Below, one piece after another: positions 1-9,277 of a stretch of 16,500 bases of DNA. Below the pieces are notes generated by a model, which saw only the letters and a program-made list of their open reading frames with translations, did no database searches and had not been told where the DNA came from. The position numbers and the translations under genes are program-made. The stretch spans positions 20,749-37,248 of the forward strand of contig DJRK01000050.1 of the NCBI GenBank assembly GCA_002440065.1. Reading direction: 5' to 3'. Origin of the DNA: Atopobium sp. UBA6362 (GTDB lineage Bacteria > Actinomycetota > Coriobacteriia > Coriobacteriales > Atopobiaceae). Each line of letters starts with the position of its first letter. Position 1 is the first letter of the stretch.

Positions 1-89
1 AAAAAAGCCCCGATGTGAGGAATCCGAGGCGCGAAACATCCGCGGGTACCATCTAAGGCACGACGCGAGGACGCGAAGAAGGGACGAAC
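1..89. other. Leader region upstream of the LCP gene
   Basis: No gene is visible here. The window opens with A6 followed by GCCCC, which looks like one side of a hairpin terminator. An imperfect pairing is possible between positions 7-16 (GCCCCGATGT) and about 36-46 (ACATCCGCGGG), with bulges. No convincing -35/-10 pair was found for the downstream gene. A purine-rich AGAAGGGA just before position 90 is the likely ribosome binding site. Confidence 0.3.
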
Positions 90-1532
90 ATGCCGCAAAG
101 GCGCGGGCACAGGAGCATGACGGCAGCCGAGCAGCAGGCGAGGGGCGCCGCGGCGCGCGCACGGGATGCCCAGCCGCGCCGGCAGACGCCCGCCCCATCT
201 GCCGCCCCGTACCCGCAGGCACCCGAGGCGACCGATGACTTCGCCGGCCTCGACGTGAACCCCTACGAAGAAGACCAGGCGCTCTATCGCGGCAACGATA
301 CCCGCCACAGGCACACGCGGGCAGCTTCGCCCGAGGAGCGCGAGCTCAACGACGTCGACCGCTACCGTCGGATGCGCCGCCAGCAGGAGGACGCGAACCC
401 CGTCCGCCGCGTGGGACGCGAGGTCGCGAGCCGCATGGGCGACCGCAGCGACGTCGCCGGCGACCTACGCGAAAGCGGGGAGGCCTACCGCAGGAACGCG
501 AGCTTCTCGGACTTGAAGGAGAACTTGAAGGCACGGGCGGAGGGCCGAGAGCCGAGGCGCCGCGGCGGGCGCAGCAAGGCGAAGACCGTCAAGCGCGTGC
601 TCATCGGGCTTCTCGCCGTGATCCTCGCCTTCTCGGTCGTGCTCACGGTGAGGCTAGGAAGCGGCATCTCGCTCGAGACGCGTACCTCGCTCTCTCCCAC
701 CCTCCCCGGCCAGCCGTTCTACATGCTGCTCGTGGGCACCGACAAGTCCGCCGAACGCGAGGCGGACGGGTCGACCGGCGGGACCTACCGCACCGACTCG
801 ATCATCCTCGCGCGCGTGGACCCCCTTGCGGCCAAGCTCACCCTGGTCTCGATCCAGCGCGACACCTTGGTCGACCTGGGCGGAACCTACGGCAAACAAA
901 AGATAAACGCCGCCTACACCTACGGAGGGGCGCCGCTGCTCATCAAGGCGGTGTCCAACCTCGCGGGCGTGAAGATCTCCCACTACGCCGAGATCGACTT
1001 CGACAGCTTCACCTCCGTCGTGGACGACCTGGGCGGGATCGACGTGAACGTGCCCATCGACATCGACGACGACCTCGCGGACGTGCACCTCCAGGCAGGC
1101 GAGCAGACCATCGACGGCGCGCAGGCCCTGGGCCTCTGCCGCGCGCGCCACGCGTACGACAAGTACGGCTCGGGCGACTATTACCGCACGTCGAACCAGC
1201 GCATGGTGCTGGGGGCTATTCTCAAGAAGGCCCTCTCGGGCAACCCCATCATGCTCGTGTCCACGCTGAACGCGGCGTCCGAGAGCGTCTCGACCGACAT
1301 CACGGGCCTTGAGCTCATGCTCCTCGGCGCGCGCTTCGTCGGGTTCGACATGAGCAAGAACCTCTACTCGGGCCTGGAGCCGACGGGCGGCGTCTACGAG
1401 AACGGCGTTTGGTACGAGAAGGTCGACGAGGCCGCGTGGAAGACCATGATGGGCCGCGTGGACAAGGGGCTGCCCCCCTACGAGGACGAGAGCCAGGACC
1501 CCACGGCGGGCTTGGCCGGGATAACCCAGTAG
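90..1532 (+). CDS. LytR-CpsA-Psr (LCP) family cell-wall glycopolymer ligase
   Basis: A 480-residue membrane protein of the LCP family. These enzymes move undecaprenyl-linked anionic or capsular polymers onto peptidoglycan outside the membrane. Residues 1-168 form a long, charged, disordered-looking cytoplasmic tail rich in Arg, Ala and Pro. One membrane helix follows at about 170-187, and then the extracellular LCP domain from about 210 to 400. Family motifs are present: LLVGTDKS (Asp218), YRTDSI (Arg234, Asp236), SIQRDT (Arg257, Asp258), KINAAYTYGG (271-280) and an Arg-rich CRARHAYDKYGSGDYYRTSNQR stretch. The C-terminal tail after about residue 420 shows no recognised domain. The start at 90 follows AGAAGGGA; an alternative ATG ten codons in lacks a better binding site. 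The domain call is firm; the polymer handled is unknown. Confidence 0.93.
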   Translation: MPQRRGHRSMTAAEQQARGAAARARDAQPRRQTPAPSAAPYPQAPEATDDFAGLDVNPYEEDQALYRGNDTRHRHTRAASPEERELNDVDRYRRMRRQQEDANPVRRVGREVASRMGDRSDVAGDLRESGEAYRRNASFSDLKENLKARAEGREPRRRGGRSKAKTVKRVLIGLLAVILAFSVVLTVRLGSGISLETRTSLSPTLPGQPFYMLLVGTDKSAEREADGSTGGTYRTDSIILARVDPLAAKLTLVSIQRDTLVDLGGTYGKQKINAAYTYGGAPLLIKAVSNLAGVKISHYAEIDFDSFTSVVDDLGGIDVNVPIDIDDDLADVHLQAGEQTIDGAQALGLCRARHAYDKYGSGDYYRTSNQRMVLGAILKKALSGNPIMLVSTLNAASESVSTDITGLELMLLGARFVGFDMSKNLYSGLEPTGGVYENGVWYEKVDEAAWKTMMGRVDKGLPPYEDESQDPTAGLAGITQ

Positions 1533-1588
1533 GCGCTCAAACCTGATACCCTGACGACAGCCGACCGCCCCGCGAGGAAAGAGGAACC

Positions 1589-1963
1589 ATGGACACCAAG
1601 CAGATCATCGACGCCATCGTCGCCGCGATCGAGGAGGCCCCCGAGAAGGCACAGAGGTTCATCGACGACCCCAAGGGCGCCGTGGCCAAGGTCGCGGGCG
1701 GGAGCCCCTTCGACATCCACGAGGTCGTCCAGGGCGTCCTCGGCCGCCTGGCCGATAGCGGCATGGACCTCTCCTTCGTCGACATCTCGAAGCTCGACCT
1801 CTCGCTGTTCGACCCGTCGAAGCTCGACCTCGGCGCGCTCCAGAGCGCCGCGAGCAAGCTCCGCATCGACCTCACGAAGCTCGATTTCTCCAAGCTCGAT
1901 CTCGCCAGCGCGATGAGCAGCCTCCTCGGCGGCTTCGGCGGCCTCTTTGGCAAGAAGAAATAA
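1589..1963 (+). CDS. Small hypothetical protein with KLD repeats and a GGFGGLFGKKK tail
   Basis: A 124-residue protein that I do not recognise. It starts 56 bases after the LCP stop, behind GAGGAAAGAGG, so the two may be co-transcribed. Residues 1-55 look helical and acidic (IIDAIVAAIEEAPEKAQ, then DIHEVVQGVLGRLADSG). The middle, residues 60-106, is built from short degenerate repeats in which Lys-Leu-Asp recurs at 68-70, 78-80, 97-99 and 102-104, each preceded by Ser or Thr (ISKLDLS, PSKLDLG, LTKLDF, SKLDLA). The C-terminus is Gly-rich and ends in three lysines. There is no signal peptide and no clear membrane helix. The repeats are also visible as DNA repeats of the type tcgaagctcgacctc. 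Codon use matches the neighbours, which supports real coding. The protein could be a small scaffold or membrane-surface protein, but no function can be assigned. Confidence 0.8.
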   Translation: MDTKQIIDAIVAAIEEAPEKAQRFIDDPKGAVAKVAGGSPFDIHEVVQGVLGRLADSGMDLSFVDISKLDLSLFDPSKLDLGALQSAASKLRIDLTKLDFSKLDLASAMSSLLGGFGGLFGKKK

Positions 1964-1990
1964 CATTGGCCAAACCCGATTCCAAACAAC

Positions 1991-2033
1991 GAAGCCCCCG
2001 GTTCCGCTCGCTCGTGCGGGAACCGGGGGCTTC
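1991..2033. terminator. Bidirectional intrinsic terminator between convergent genes
   Basis: A perfect 15-bp inverted repeat, GAAGCCCCCGGTTCC at 1991-2005 and its complement at 2019-2033, with a 13-base loop. It lies between the 124-residue protein (+ strand, stop at 1963) and the ABC ATPase (minus strand, stop at 2059). On the minus strand the stem is followed by GTTGTTTGG; on the plus strand by GGGTCGTTC. Neither tail is a strong U-tract, but the stem is very stable and the position between convergent genes fits termination in both directions. Confidence 0.85.
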
Positions 2034-2058
2034 GGGTCGTTCATGGGGCGCAAGGAGC

Positions 2059-2853
2059 CTACCCCAGCAGCATGCGGTCGTTGTCGAGGGCGTTGCCGCT
2101 GACCTCCTCGAACTTGCGGAGCAGGTCGGGAACGGTCAGGGACTTCTTCTCCTCGCCGGAGACGTCGTAGATGATGTGGCCGTCGGCCATCATGATGAGG
2201 CGGTTGCCCAGGCGGATGGCGTCGCCCATGTTGTGCGTGACCATGAGGGCCGTGAGCTTGCGCTCGGAGATGATCTCCTCGGTGAGCTCGAGGACCTTGG
2301 CCGCGGTCTTGGGGTCGAGGGCCGCCGTGTGCTCGTCGAGCAGGAGCAGCTTGGGGTCGGTGAGGGTCGCCATGAGGAGCGTGAGCGCCTGGCGCTGGCC
2401 GCCGGAGAGCAGGCCCACCTTGGCGTTCAGGCGCGTCTCGAGGCCCAGGTCGAGCCTCTTGAGGAGCTCGGGGTACTCGGCCTTCTCCTCACGGGTCACG
2501 CCCCAGGCGAGGCCGCGCTTCTTGCCGCGACGGCGCGCAAGGGCGAGGTTCTCGACGATCTGCATGTCGGCCGCGGTGCCGCGCATGGGGTCCTGGAAAA
2601 CGCGGCCCAGGTACTTCGCGCGCTGCGACTCGGAGAGGCGGGAGATGTCCTCGCCGTCGAGCTCGATGACGCCCGAGTCGAGCGGGTAGACGCCGGCGAT
2701 CATGTTGAGCAGCGTGGACTTGCCCGCGCCGTTGCCGCCGATCACGGTCACGAAATCGCCGTCGTTCAGGGTGAGGTCGACGCCGGTCAGGGCGCGCTTC
2801 TCGGTGACGGTGCCCTTGTTGAAGGTCTTCTTCACGTGGCTGAGCTTGAGCAT
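2059..2853 (-). CDS. ABC transporter ATP-binding protein (TrpZ-like, PF04392-type system)
   Basis: The ATPase of a three-gene import system. It is 264 residues from the chosen start and has every ABC motif intact: Walker A GGNGAGKS (39-46), Q-loop Gln87 (VFQDP), signature LSGGQ (149-153), Walker B LLLLDE (169-174) and switch His207 (VTHNM). It is the last gene of the operon and overlaps the permease gene. An upstream ATG at 2862 sits directly against the GAGGGGGG ribosome binding site (2863-2870), with no spacing, whereas the ATG at 2853 is nine bases away, so 2853 is preferred. The protein would then begin MLKLSHVKKTF, the usual N-terminus of an ABC ATPase. The substrate cannot be read from this subunit. 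Confidence 0.93.
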   Translation of the reverse strand: MLKLSHVKKTFNKGTVTEKRALTGVDLTLNDGDFVTVIGGNGAGKSTLLNMIAGVYPLDSGVIELDGEDISRLSESQRAKYLGRVFQDPMRGTAADMQIVENLALARRRGKKRGLAWGVTREEKAEYPELLKRLDLGLETRLNAKVGLLSGGQRQALTLLMATLTDPKLLLLDEHTAALDPKTAAKVLELTEEIISERKLTALMVTHNMGDAIRLGNRLIMMADGHIIYDVSGEEKKSLTVPDLLRKFEEVSGNALDNDRMLLG

Positions 2854-2854
2854 G

Positions 2855-3769
2855 CTACTCATCCCCCCTCGTGTACGAGGCCCGCAGCTTGTAGCGCTCC
2901 ACGACGACGGGCACGCACAGCGCGAGCGCGACGATGATGGCGGAGAGGAGCTTCATGTCGTTTGCGTCCATGCCCATCTGCAGCACGACGGCGCGGATGA
3001 GGAAGTAGACGATCGAGCCCACGACGGCTGCCACGAGGCGGGCGCCGAACTTGGACAGGCCGCCCGGGAGCAGGCGCCCCAGGACCTCGCCGATGACGAT
3101 GGCCGCGAGGCCGATGACGATGGCGCCCGTGCCCATGCCGATGTCGGCGTACTTCTGGCTCTGGCAGATGAGGCCGCCGGAGAGGCCCACGAGGGCGTTC
3201 GACACGATGAGGGCGATCATCTTGGTCGCGTTCGTGTTCTGACCGAGGGCGCGGATCATGTCCTCGTTGTTGCCGGTCGCGCGCAGGGCGCTGCCGATCT
3301 CGGTCCCAAAGAACCAGTAGAGCGCGAGTATCACGAGCACCACGAGCACGGCGCCCACGATCATGGTGACGGTGCTCTGCGGAAGCCCGCACCAGCCGGA
3401 GATCTTTGAGAAGATCGTGTCGTTCGTGAGCAGCGGGGTGTTCGACTTGCCCATGATGCGCAGGTTGATGGACCACAGCGAGATCTGGGTGAGGATTCCC
3501 GCGAGGATGGCGGGGATCTCGAACACGGTGGCGAGAAGCCCCGTGACGGCGCCCGCCACGCCGCCCGCGAGCATGCCGCAGGCCGTCGCGAGCGCAGGGT
3601 CGACGCCGCAGTTGACCACGAGCACGGCCACGACGGCTCCGCCGAGGGCGAAGGAGCCGTCGACCGTCATGTCGGGGATGTCGAGCAGGCGGAAGGTGAT
3701 GAAGACGCCGAGGACCAGAAGACCCCAGAGGATGCCCTGGGAGACGGCGCCTTGGAGTGCGATGAGCAT
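2855..3769 (-). CDS. ABC transporter permease (TrpY-like, BPD_transp_2 family)
   Basis: A 304-residue integral membrane protein with about eight or nine hydrophobic segments. It is the permease partner of the downstream ATPase and the upstream lipoprotein. The N-terminal ITFRLLDIPDMTVDGSFALGGAVVA stretch is characteristic of the permease family that pairs with PF04392 (ABC_sub_bind) binding proteins. The loop GTEIGSALRATGNNEDMIRALGQN is the coupling region expected to contact the ATPase. The gene starts with ATG six bases after AAGGA (rc CTAAGGAACGCCT). Its stop overlaps the ATPase gene's 5' end, which indicates translational coupling. One permease gene implies a homodimer, which is usual for this family. 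Confidence 0.92.
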   Translation of the reverse strand: MLIALQGAVSQGILWGLLVLGVFITFRLLDIPDMTVDGSFALGGAVVAVLVVNCGVDPALATACGMLAGGVAGAVTGLLATVFEIPAILAGILTQISLWSINLRIMGKSNTPLLTNDTIFSKISGWCGLPQSTVTMIVGAVLVVLVILALYWFFGTEIGSALRATGNNEDMIRALGQNTNATKMIALIVSNALVGLSGGLICQSQKYADIGMGTGAIVIGLAAIVIGEVLGRLLPGGLSKFGARLVAAVVGSIVYFLIRAVVLQMGMDANDMKLLSAIIVALALCVPVVVERYKLRASYTRGDE

Positions 3770-3804
3770 AGGCGTTCCTTAGCTAGTTCGATACGTGCAA
3801 AGAA

Positions 3805-3850
3805 GGGCACGGCGGGCCGGCCGCGAAAGCCGCCCGCCGACGCCGTGCCC
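3805..3850 (-). terminator. Hairpin between binding-protein and permease genes, possible attenuator
   Basis: GGGCACGGCG (3805-3814) pairs perfectly with CGCCGTGCCC (3841-3850). Extra GC pairing is possible inside (GGCGGGC with GCCCGCC, offset by a bulge). In the minus-strand direction the hairpin starts 12 bases after the binding-protein stop and is followed by TTCTTTGCACG. This is the usual place for a partial terminator or mRNA-stabilising hairpin that makes an ABC operon yield more binding protein than permease. That role is inferred. Confidence 0.6.
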
Positions 3851-3862
3851 CGCGGAACCCAT

Positions 3863-4846
3863 CTACGCGTCGAGGGCGGAGAGGTCGACGCCGATGGCCT
3901 CGGCCATCTCGTCGTTCTTCACGACGACGAGCTTGTCGGAGGGGAGCTGCTCGATGGCCATGTCCTCGGGCTTGGACTCGCCCTTGAGGACCTTCACGGC
4001 CATCTCGCCGGCGAGCGTGCCGAGGTCCTTGTAGTTGATGGAGAGCGTGAAGAGGCCGCCGGCCTTGCACATGCCCTCCTCGCCGGTGATGAACGGGAGC
4101 TTGTTCTCCTTGCAGATCTGGCCGACCTGCGCGGCGCCCGCGGCGATGGTGTTGTCGGTCGGGGCGTAGAGCGCGTCGACCTTGCCCACGGCGGACTCGA
4201 CGACGGACTGGATCTCGTTGGAGCTGGAAACGGCGTACTCGTCGTAGGCGATGCCGATCGCGTCGAGCTCGTCCTTGGCGGCCTTGATCTGGACGTCGGA
4301 GTTGGACTCGGCGGAGCAGTACAGCAGGCCGACCTTCTTCACGTTGGGCAGGACCTTCTGCATCATCTGGAGCTGCTCGGCGACGGGGGTGAGGTCGGAG
4401 GCGCCGGTGACGTTCGTTCCGGGCTTGGAGTTGTCCTTCACGAGGCCGGAGGCGGCGTAGTCGGTGATGGCGCAGCCCACGATGGGGATGTCCGCGGTCG
4501 CGGCGGCAGCGGCCTGCGCGGCCGGCGTGGCGATGGCGTAGATGAGGTCGACGCCGTCGCCCACGAATTTGGAGGCGATCGTCTGGCAGGCGGACTGGTC
4601 GTTCTGGGCGTTCTGCTGGTCGATCGAGACCTTGAGGCCCGAGTTGTTCAGCGCCTCGACGAAGCCGTCGTTGGAGGCGTCGAGGGCGGCGTGCTCGGTA
4701 AGCTGGACGACGCCGATCTTCAAGGTCTTGCCGGAGTCCGAAGCGACCGCATCGCCGGAGCCCGAGCCGCCGCAGGCAGCGAGGGACAGGGCGGAGCCGG
4801 CGGCGATCGCGGAGCCGGCGAGGAAGTTCCTTCTGGTGACGTTCAT
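3863..4846 (-). CDS. ABC transporter substrate-binding lipoprotein (PF04392/TrpX family, Tat signal)
   Basis: A 327-residue extracellular binding protein and the first gene of the ABC operon. The signal is MNVTRRNFLAGSA, a twin-arginine motif (Arg5-Arg6) followed by a hydrophobic stretch and a lipobox LSLAAC with Cys25 as the lipidation site, so it is probably Tat-exported and membrane-anchored. A Gly/Ser linker (GGSGSGD) follows. The mature part has the two-lobe pattern of the ABC_sub_bind family: KTLKIGVVQLTEHAALDASNDGF at the start, the VDLIYAIATPAAQAAA block, then KKVGLLYCSAESNS opening the second lobe, and VDALYAPTDNTIA. Family members bind tryptophan in streptococci (TrpX) and other small ligands elsewhere, so the substrate is open. 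The ATG is preceded by AGGGGAG with six bases of spacing. Confidence 0.92.
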   Translation of the reverse strand: MNVTRRNFLAGSAIAAGSALSLAACGGSGSGDAVASDSGKTLKIGVVQLTEHAALDASNDGFVEALNNSGLKVSIDQQNAQNDQSACQTIASKFVGDGVDLIYAIATPAAQAAAAATADIPIVGCAITDYAASGLVKDNSKPGTNVTGASDLTPVAEQLQMMQKVLPNVKKVGLLYCSAESNSDVQIKAAKDELDAIGIAYDEYAVSSSNEIQSVVESAVGKVDALYAPTDNTIAAGAAQVGQICKENKLPFITGEEGMCKAGGLFTLSINYKDLGTLAGEMAVKVLKGESKPEDMAIEQLPSDKLVVVKNDEMAEAIGVDLSALDA

Positions 4847-4910
4847 GGTCTTCTCCCCTATGTAGATGGTTGCTTAAAAAATATGGTGCCTAGTGTAGCG
4901 CGCCGCCCGG

Positions 4911-4934
4911 ACAAAAATGCCGTGTAGAAACACG
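4911..4934 (-). terminator. Short hairpin plus T-tract after the PAP2 gene
   Basis: CGTGT (4921-4925) and ACACG (4930-4934) form a 5-bp stem with a four-base loop. On the minus strand the hairpin is followed at once by GCATTTTTGT (4911-4920). It lies 31 bases after the PAP2 stop and upstream of the ABC lipoprotein gene, which is the expected place for a rho-independent terminator. The short stem makes it a weak candidate. Confidence 0.45.
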
Positions 4935-4965
4935 CGTGTGACGCAAGGTGCCTGCCTGGAAACGC

Positions 4966-5811
4966 TCACAGCGCCAAGAAGACCGCGAGTAGCTGGACGG
5001 CGAACCCGACCGAGACGTCCGTGAGGAAGTGCGCGCCGGCGACGATGCGGGCCAGGGCGATGACGGCGGTGAACGCCGCGCAGGCCCAGAAGACGATGCG
5101 CTGGGCGTGCGCGCGGTTCTCGGCCCCGTCCTTGCACTTGTCGCCGAACGGTAGCCATGCGAGGGCGAGCAGGCTCGCGGCGTTGGCGACGTGCCCGCTC
5201 GGGAACGACGCGAACGCGTCGGCGGCGAGGCCCTGCGCCATGAACACCTGCTTGGCGGCGGTGTCGATCTGCCACCAAGCGTGGTACTCGAGGCCGGGGG
5301 TCGCGGCGACGGCGCGCATACGGGGGCGGCAGAACACGGGCTTGAGCAGCACGTTCACGATCAGGAACTGCGCCAGAAGCGCCAAGAAGGCGCCGAGGGC
5401 CCAGCGCCGCAGCTCGCGCGGGTCCGCCGCGGAGGTCGCGCGGACGACGAGGGCGTTCACGGCCGCGCCGGCGACGAGAGCCACGACGGTCCCCGGGACG
5501 CCGGTCTCCTCGGAGCGCAGGCCCCTGAACAGGCAATACGCCGTGAGCACAAAGGAAAGCACAGCGAGAAGCACCCAAGCCGGGAGGCGCTTCTCGCCGT
5601 CCCTGGAGCCGCGGGCGGAGGTTGCGCCCACGACGCTCAGCGTCACGGCGAGCGGGGCGTAGCCGAGCGGCTCGACCGCGCGCGCCAGGGGGCTCGCCGC
5701 GTTGTAGAGCGCCTGGGAGATGGTCAGGTCGAGCACCGAGCCCGCGGCGAAGCAGGCGACGAGCGCCGCGAGCAGCGCCAGGGCATGCGGCTTGAGCGTT
5801 TCGTTCCTCAT
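4966..5811 (-). CDS. PAP2-superfamily membrane phosphatase
   Basis: A 281-residue multi-pass membrane protein of the type 2 phosphatidic acid phosphatase family. Bacterial members remove phosphate from lipid phosphates such as undecaprenyl pyrophosphate or phosphatidate, on the outer face of the membrane. All three catalytic motifs are present: Lys157-x4-Arg162-Pro-Arg164 (KPVFCRPR), PSGH at 204-207 with the general acid-base His207, and Arg255-x5-His261-x3-Asp265 (ARIVAGAHFLTD), where His261 is the expected nucleophile. Hydrophobic helices lie at about 10-30, 50-65, 78-96, 105-125, 138-157 and in the last 45 residues. The start follows AAGGAG with five bases of spacing. That binding site directly abuts the palindromic repeat at 5824-5869. 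The lipid substrate is not determinable from sequence alone. Confidence 0.9.
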   Translation of the reverse strand: MRNETLKPHALALLAALVACFAAGSVLDLTISQALYNAASPLARAVEPLGYAPLAVTLSVVGATSARGSRDGEKRLPAWVLLAVLSFVLTAYCLFRGLRSEETGVPGTVVALVAGAAVNALVVRATSAADPRELRRWALGAFLALLAQFLIVNVLLKPVFCRPRMRAVAATPGLEYHAWWQIDTAAKQVFMAQGLAADAFASFPSGHVANAASLLALAWLPFGDKCKDGAENRAHAQRIVFWACAAFTAVIALARIVAGAHFLTDVSVGFAVQLLAVFLAL

Positions 5812-5823
5812 GGCAGCTCCTTA

Positions 5824-5869
5824 AATTTGGGGTCGGACCCCAAATTAACTTGGTATCCGACCCCAAATT
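5824..5869. repeat. Nested palindromic repeat between gatB and the PAP2 gene
   Basis: This stretch can fold in two competing ways. A tight hairpin at 5824-5846 has 11-bp arms (AATTTGGGGTC and its complement) around one base. A larger hairpin uses 14-bp arms, AATTTGGGGTCGGA at 5824-5837 and its exact complement at 5856-5869, around an 18-base loop that itself contains CCAA and TTGG. The element fills the gap between the gatB stop (7 bases away) and the PAP2 ribosome binding site (CTCCTT at 5817-5822, directly adjacent). It resembles REP-type extragenic palindromes, a class mobilised by RAYT/TnpA_REP transposases in many bacteria. No transposase is in this window. Confidence 0.75.
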
Positions 5870-5876
5870 GATTTTG

Positions 5877-7429
5877 TTAGGACAGCTTCTGGGCCAGCAG
5901 CTGGTTGAAGAGCTTGGGGTTGCCCGAGCCCTTCGCAGCCTTCATGCACTGGCCCACGAGGTAGCCGATGACCTTCTTGTTGCCGTCGCGGTACTGCTGC
6001 GCCTGGTCGGCGCAGCGGGCGAGCACCTCGTCCACGATGGGCTCGAGGGCGCCGGTGTCCGTGACCTGGCGAAGGCCGCGCTCGTCCACGATCTTCTCGG
6101 GGTCGTCGTCCGTGCCGTTGACGGCGTCGAGCACCTCGCGCGCCTGGGCAAACGTGATCGCGTCCTCGGCGAGAAGCGCCGAGATGCCCGCGACCTGCGC
6201 CGGCTTGAGCGCGTCGTAGCTGGGAGCGAGGTTGACCATGACGTTTGCCACGGTCGCCACGGCCTTGGGCTTCACGGCCGCGGCCGCCTCCTCGAAGAAG
6301 GACGCGACGTCCGGGTCGGCCGCAAGCTGGGCGGCGTCGGCGCGCTTGAGGCCGAAGTCGGCCATGTAGCGGTCGCGCTTGGCGTCGGGCAGCTCGGGGA
6401 TGCGCTCGCGGCACTTCTCGATGAAGTCGTCCGAGAGGTCGAACGGGGCGAGGTCCGGGTCCGGGAAGAGGCGGTAGTCGTCGGCCGTCTCCTTCACGCG
6501 CATGACGATGGTGCGCTTGCGCGAGGGTTCCCAGTGACGGGTCTCCTGGTAGATGATGCCGCCCTCCTCGAGCACCTCGGCCTGACGGCAGATCTCGTAC
6601 TCGAGGCCGTCGTGGAGGCTCTTGAAGGAGTTGATGTTCTTGAGCTCGGTCTTCGTGCCCAGGCCCGTCGTGCCGCGGCGGCGCAGGCTCACGTTGCCGT
6701 CGCAGCGCATGGAGCCGTTCTCGAGCGAGCAGTCGGAGATGCCCAGCGTGATGAACGTCTGGCGCAGCTTCTCCATGAAGAGGCGCGCCTCCTCGGGCGT
6801 GCGCAGGTCGGGCTCGGTCACGAGCTCGATCAGGGGCGTGCCGCAGCGGTTATAGTCGATGAGCGACTCCGTGGCGCTGGCGATGCGGCCCTCCTCGCCG
6901 CCCACGTGCACCATCTTGGCGGCGTCCTCCTCCATGTGGATGCGGAAGATGCGGATGGGCGTGGTGTAGGAGCCGTCGGCGTTCTTGTCCACGACCACGG
7001 GGGCCGCGTCCTCCATGCCGCCGGGCGCGACGTTGCCGGTCTCCACGTGGTCGGGGCGCTCCTTCGCGCCGTCGCCCGCGACCTCGAGGTCGAGGTGGCC
7101 GTACATGCAAAAGGCGACGGGGCCCTGCGTGGTCTGGAAGTTCTTGGCCATGTCGGGATAGAAGTAGTGCTTGCGGTAGAACATCGAGTGCTTCTGGATC
7201 TGGCAGTTCGTGGCCAGGCCCGCCATGACGATGGACTCGATGGCGCGCTTGTTGGGCACGGGCAGGGCGCCGGGCATGCCCAGGCAGACGGGGCAGACGT
7301 TCGTGTTGGGCGCGTCGTCGTGGGACAGGCGGCAGTTGCAGAACATCTTGGTGTCCAGGGCCGTCAGCTCCGTGTGCACCTCGAGGCCGATGACGGCCTC
7401 CCAGTCCTTGAGGACCTCGGCGAGCTTCT

Positions 7430-7433
<4 letters not shown>
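5877..7433 (-). CDS. gatB: Aspartyl/glutamyl-tRNA(Asn/Gln) amidotransferase subunit B
   Basis: The 518-residue subunit of GatCAB that binds the misacylated tRNA and activates it with ATP before ammonia from GatA is added. Conserved features include WEAVIGLEVHTEL (11-23), a four-cysteine set CNC (Cys32, Cys34) and CPVC (Cys47, Cys50) that could hold zinc, MFYRKHYFYPDMAKNFQTTQ, DYNRCGTPLIELVTEPD, MRCDGNVSLRR and FPDPDLAPF. The last 130 or so residues form the helical YqeY-like tRNA-binding tail. The length is normal for the family. The start codon is GTG (7431-7433), with the GTGA overlap of the gatA stop and a GGGGGGTGAG ribosome binding site just upstream, so translation is coupled to gatA. 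Third gene of the gatCAB operon. Confidence 0.97.
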
Positions 7434-8925
<1,492 letters not shown>

Positions 8926-8926
<1 letters not shown>

Positions 8927-9240
8927 TAGCGATCGCCCCCCTCGGCGCCGAGGATGGACGGCACGCGGAAGTAGCGGTCGCGGCTCGAGCCGGCGTTTCG
9001 CAGCGCGACGTCGATGGGCAGCGCGCGGGGGTCGTCCGCGACGTCGGCGCCCATGACGTTGGAGAGGTCCCCGATGGGGTGGAACGTGGGCTCCACGCCG
9101 TCGAGGTCGTACTCGCGGATGGGCTCGAGGAGCGCTACCGCGTCGTTCATGTATGAGGTCATCTCGTCTAGCTCGGCGTCGGTCAAGGCGATGCGCGCGT
9201 AGTCCGCGATGCCCGCGACGTCCTCTCTGCTGAGAGCCAT
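8926..9240 (-). CDS. gatC: Aspartyl/glutamyl-tRNA(Asn/Gln) amidotransferase subunit C
   Basis: The 104-residue GatC subunit, a small protein that wraps around GatA and stabilises the GatA-GatB interface. It begins MALSREDVAGIADYARIALTDAEL, the usual GatC helix. The typical middle segment (LLEPIREYDLDGVEPTFHPIG) and C-terminal segment (LRNAGSSRDRYFRVPSIL) are present. The frame is open further upstream, but the start at 9240 is preferred because AGGAGGA (9244-9250) lies just before it and homology begins there. First gene of the operon; gatA follows with a one-base overlap. A candidate -10 box at 9272-9277 would give a leader of about 25 bases. Confidence 0.95.
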
Positions 9241-9271
9241 AGGTCCTCCTATCTTGCAGGTTAGCCTTTGC

Positions 9272-9277
9272 ATTCTA
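9272..9277 (-). promoter_or_regulatory. gatC: Candidate -10 box for gatCAB
   Basis: TAGAAT on the minus strand matches the TATAAT consensus at five of six positions. It lies about 32 bases upstream of the gatC ATG, just ahead of the AGGAGG binding site. No good -35 box was found 16-18 bases further upstream, so the call rests on the -10 match and its position. Confidence 0.4.

Noticed and set aside
4866..4920. Promoter for the ABC operon
   Set aside because: TACACT and TATTTT are -10-like on the minus strand, but neither has a -35 box at a proper distance.
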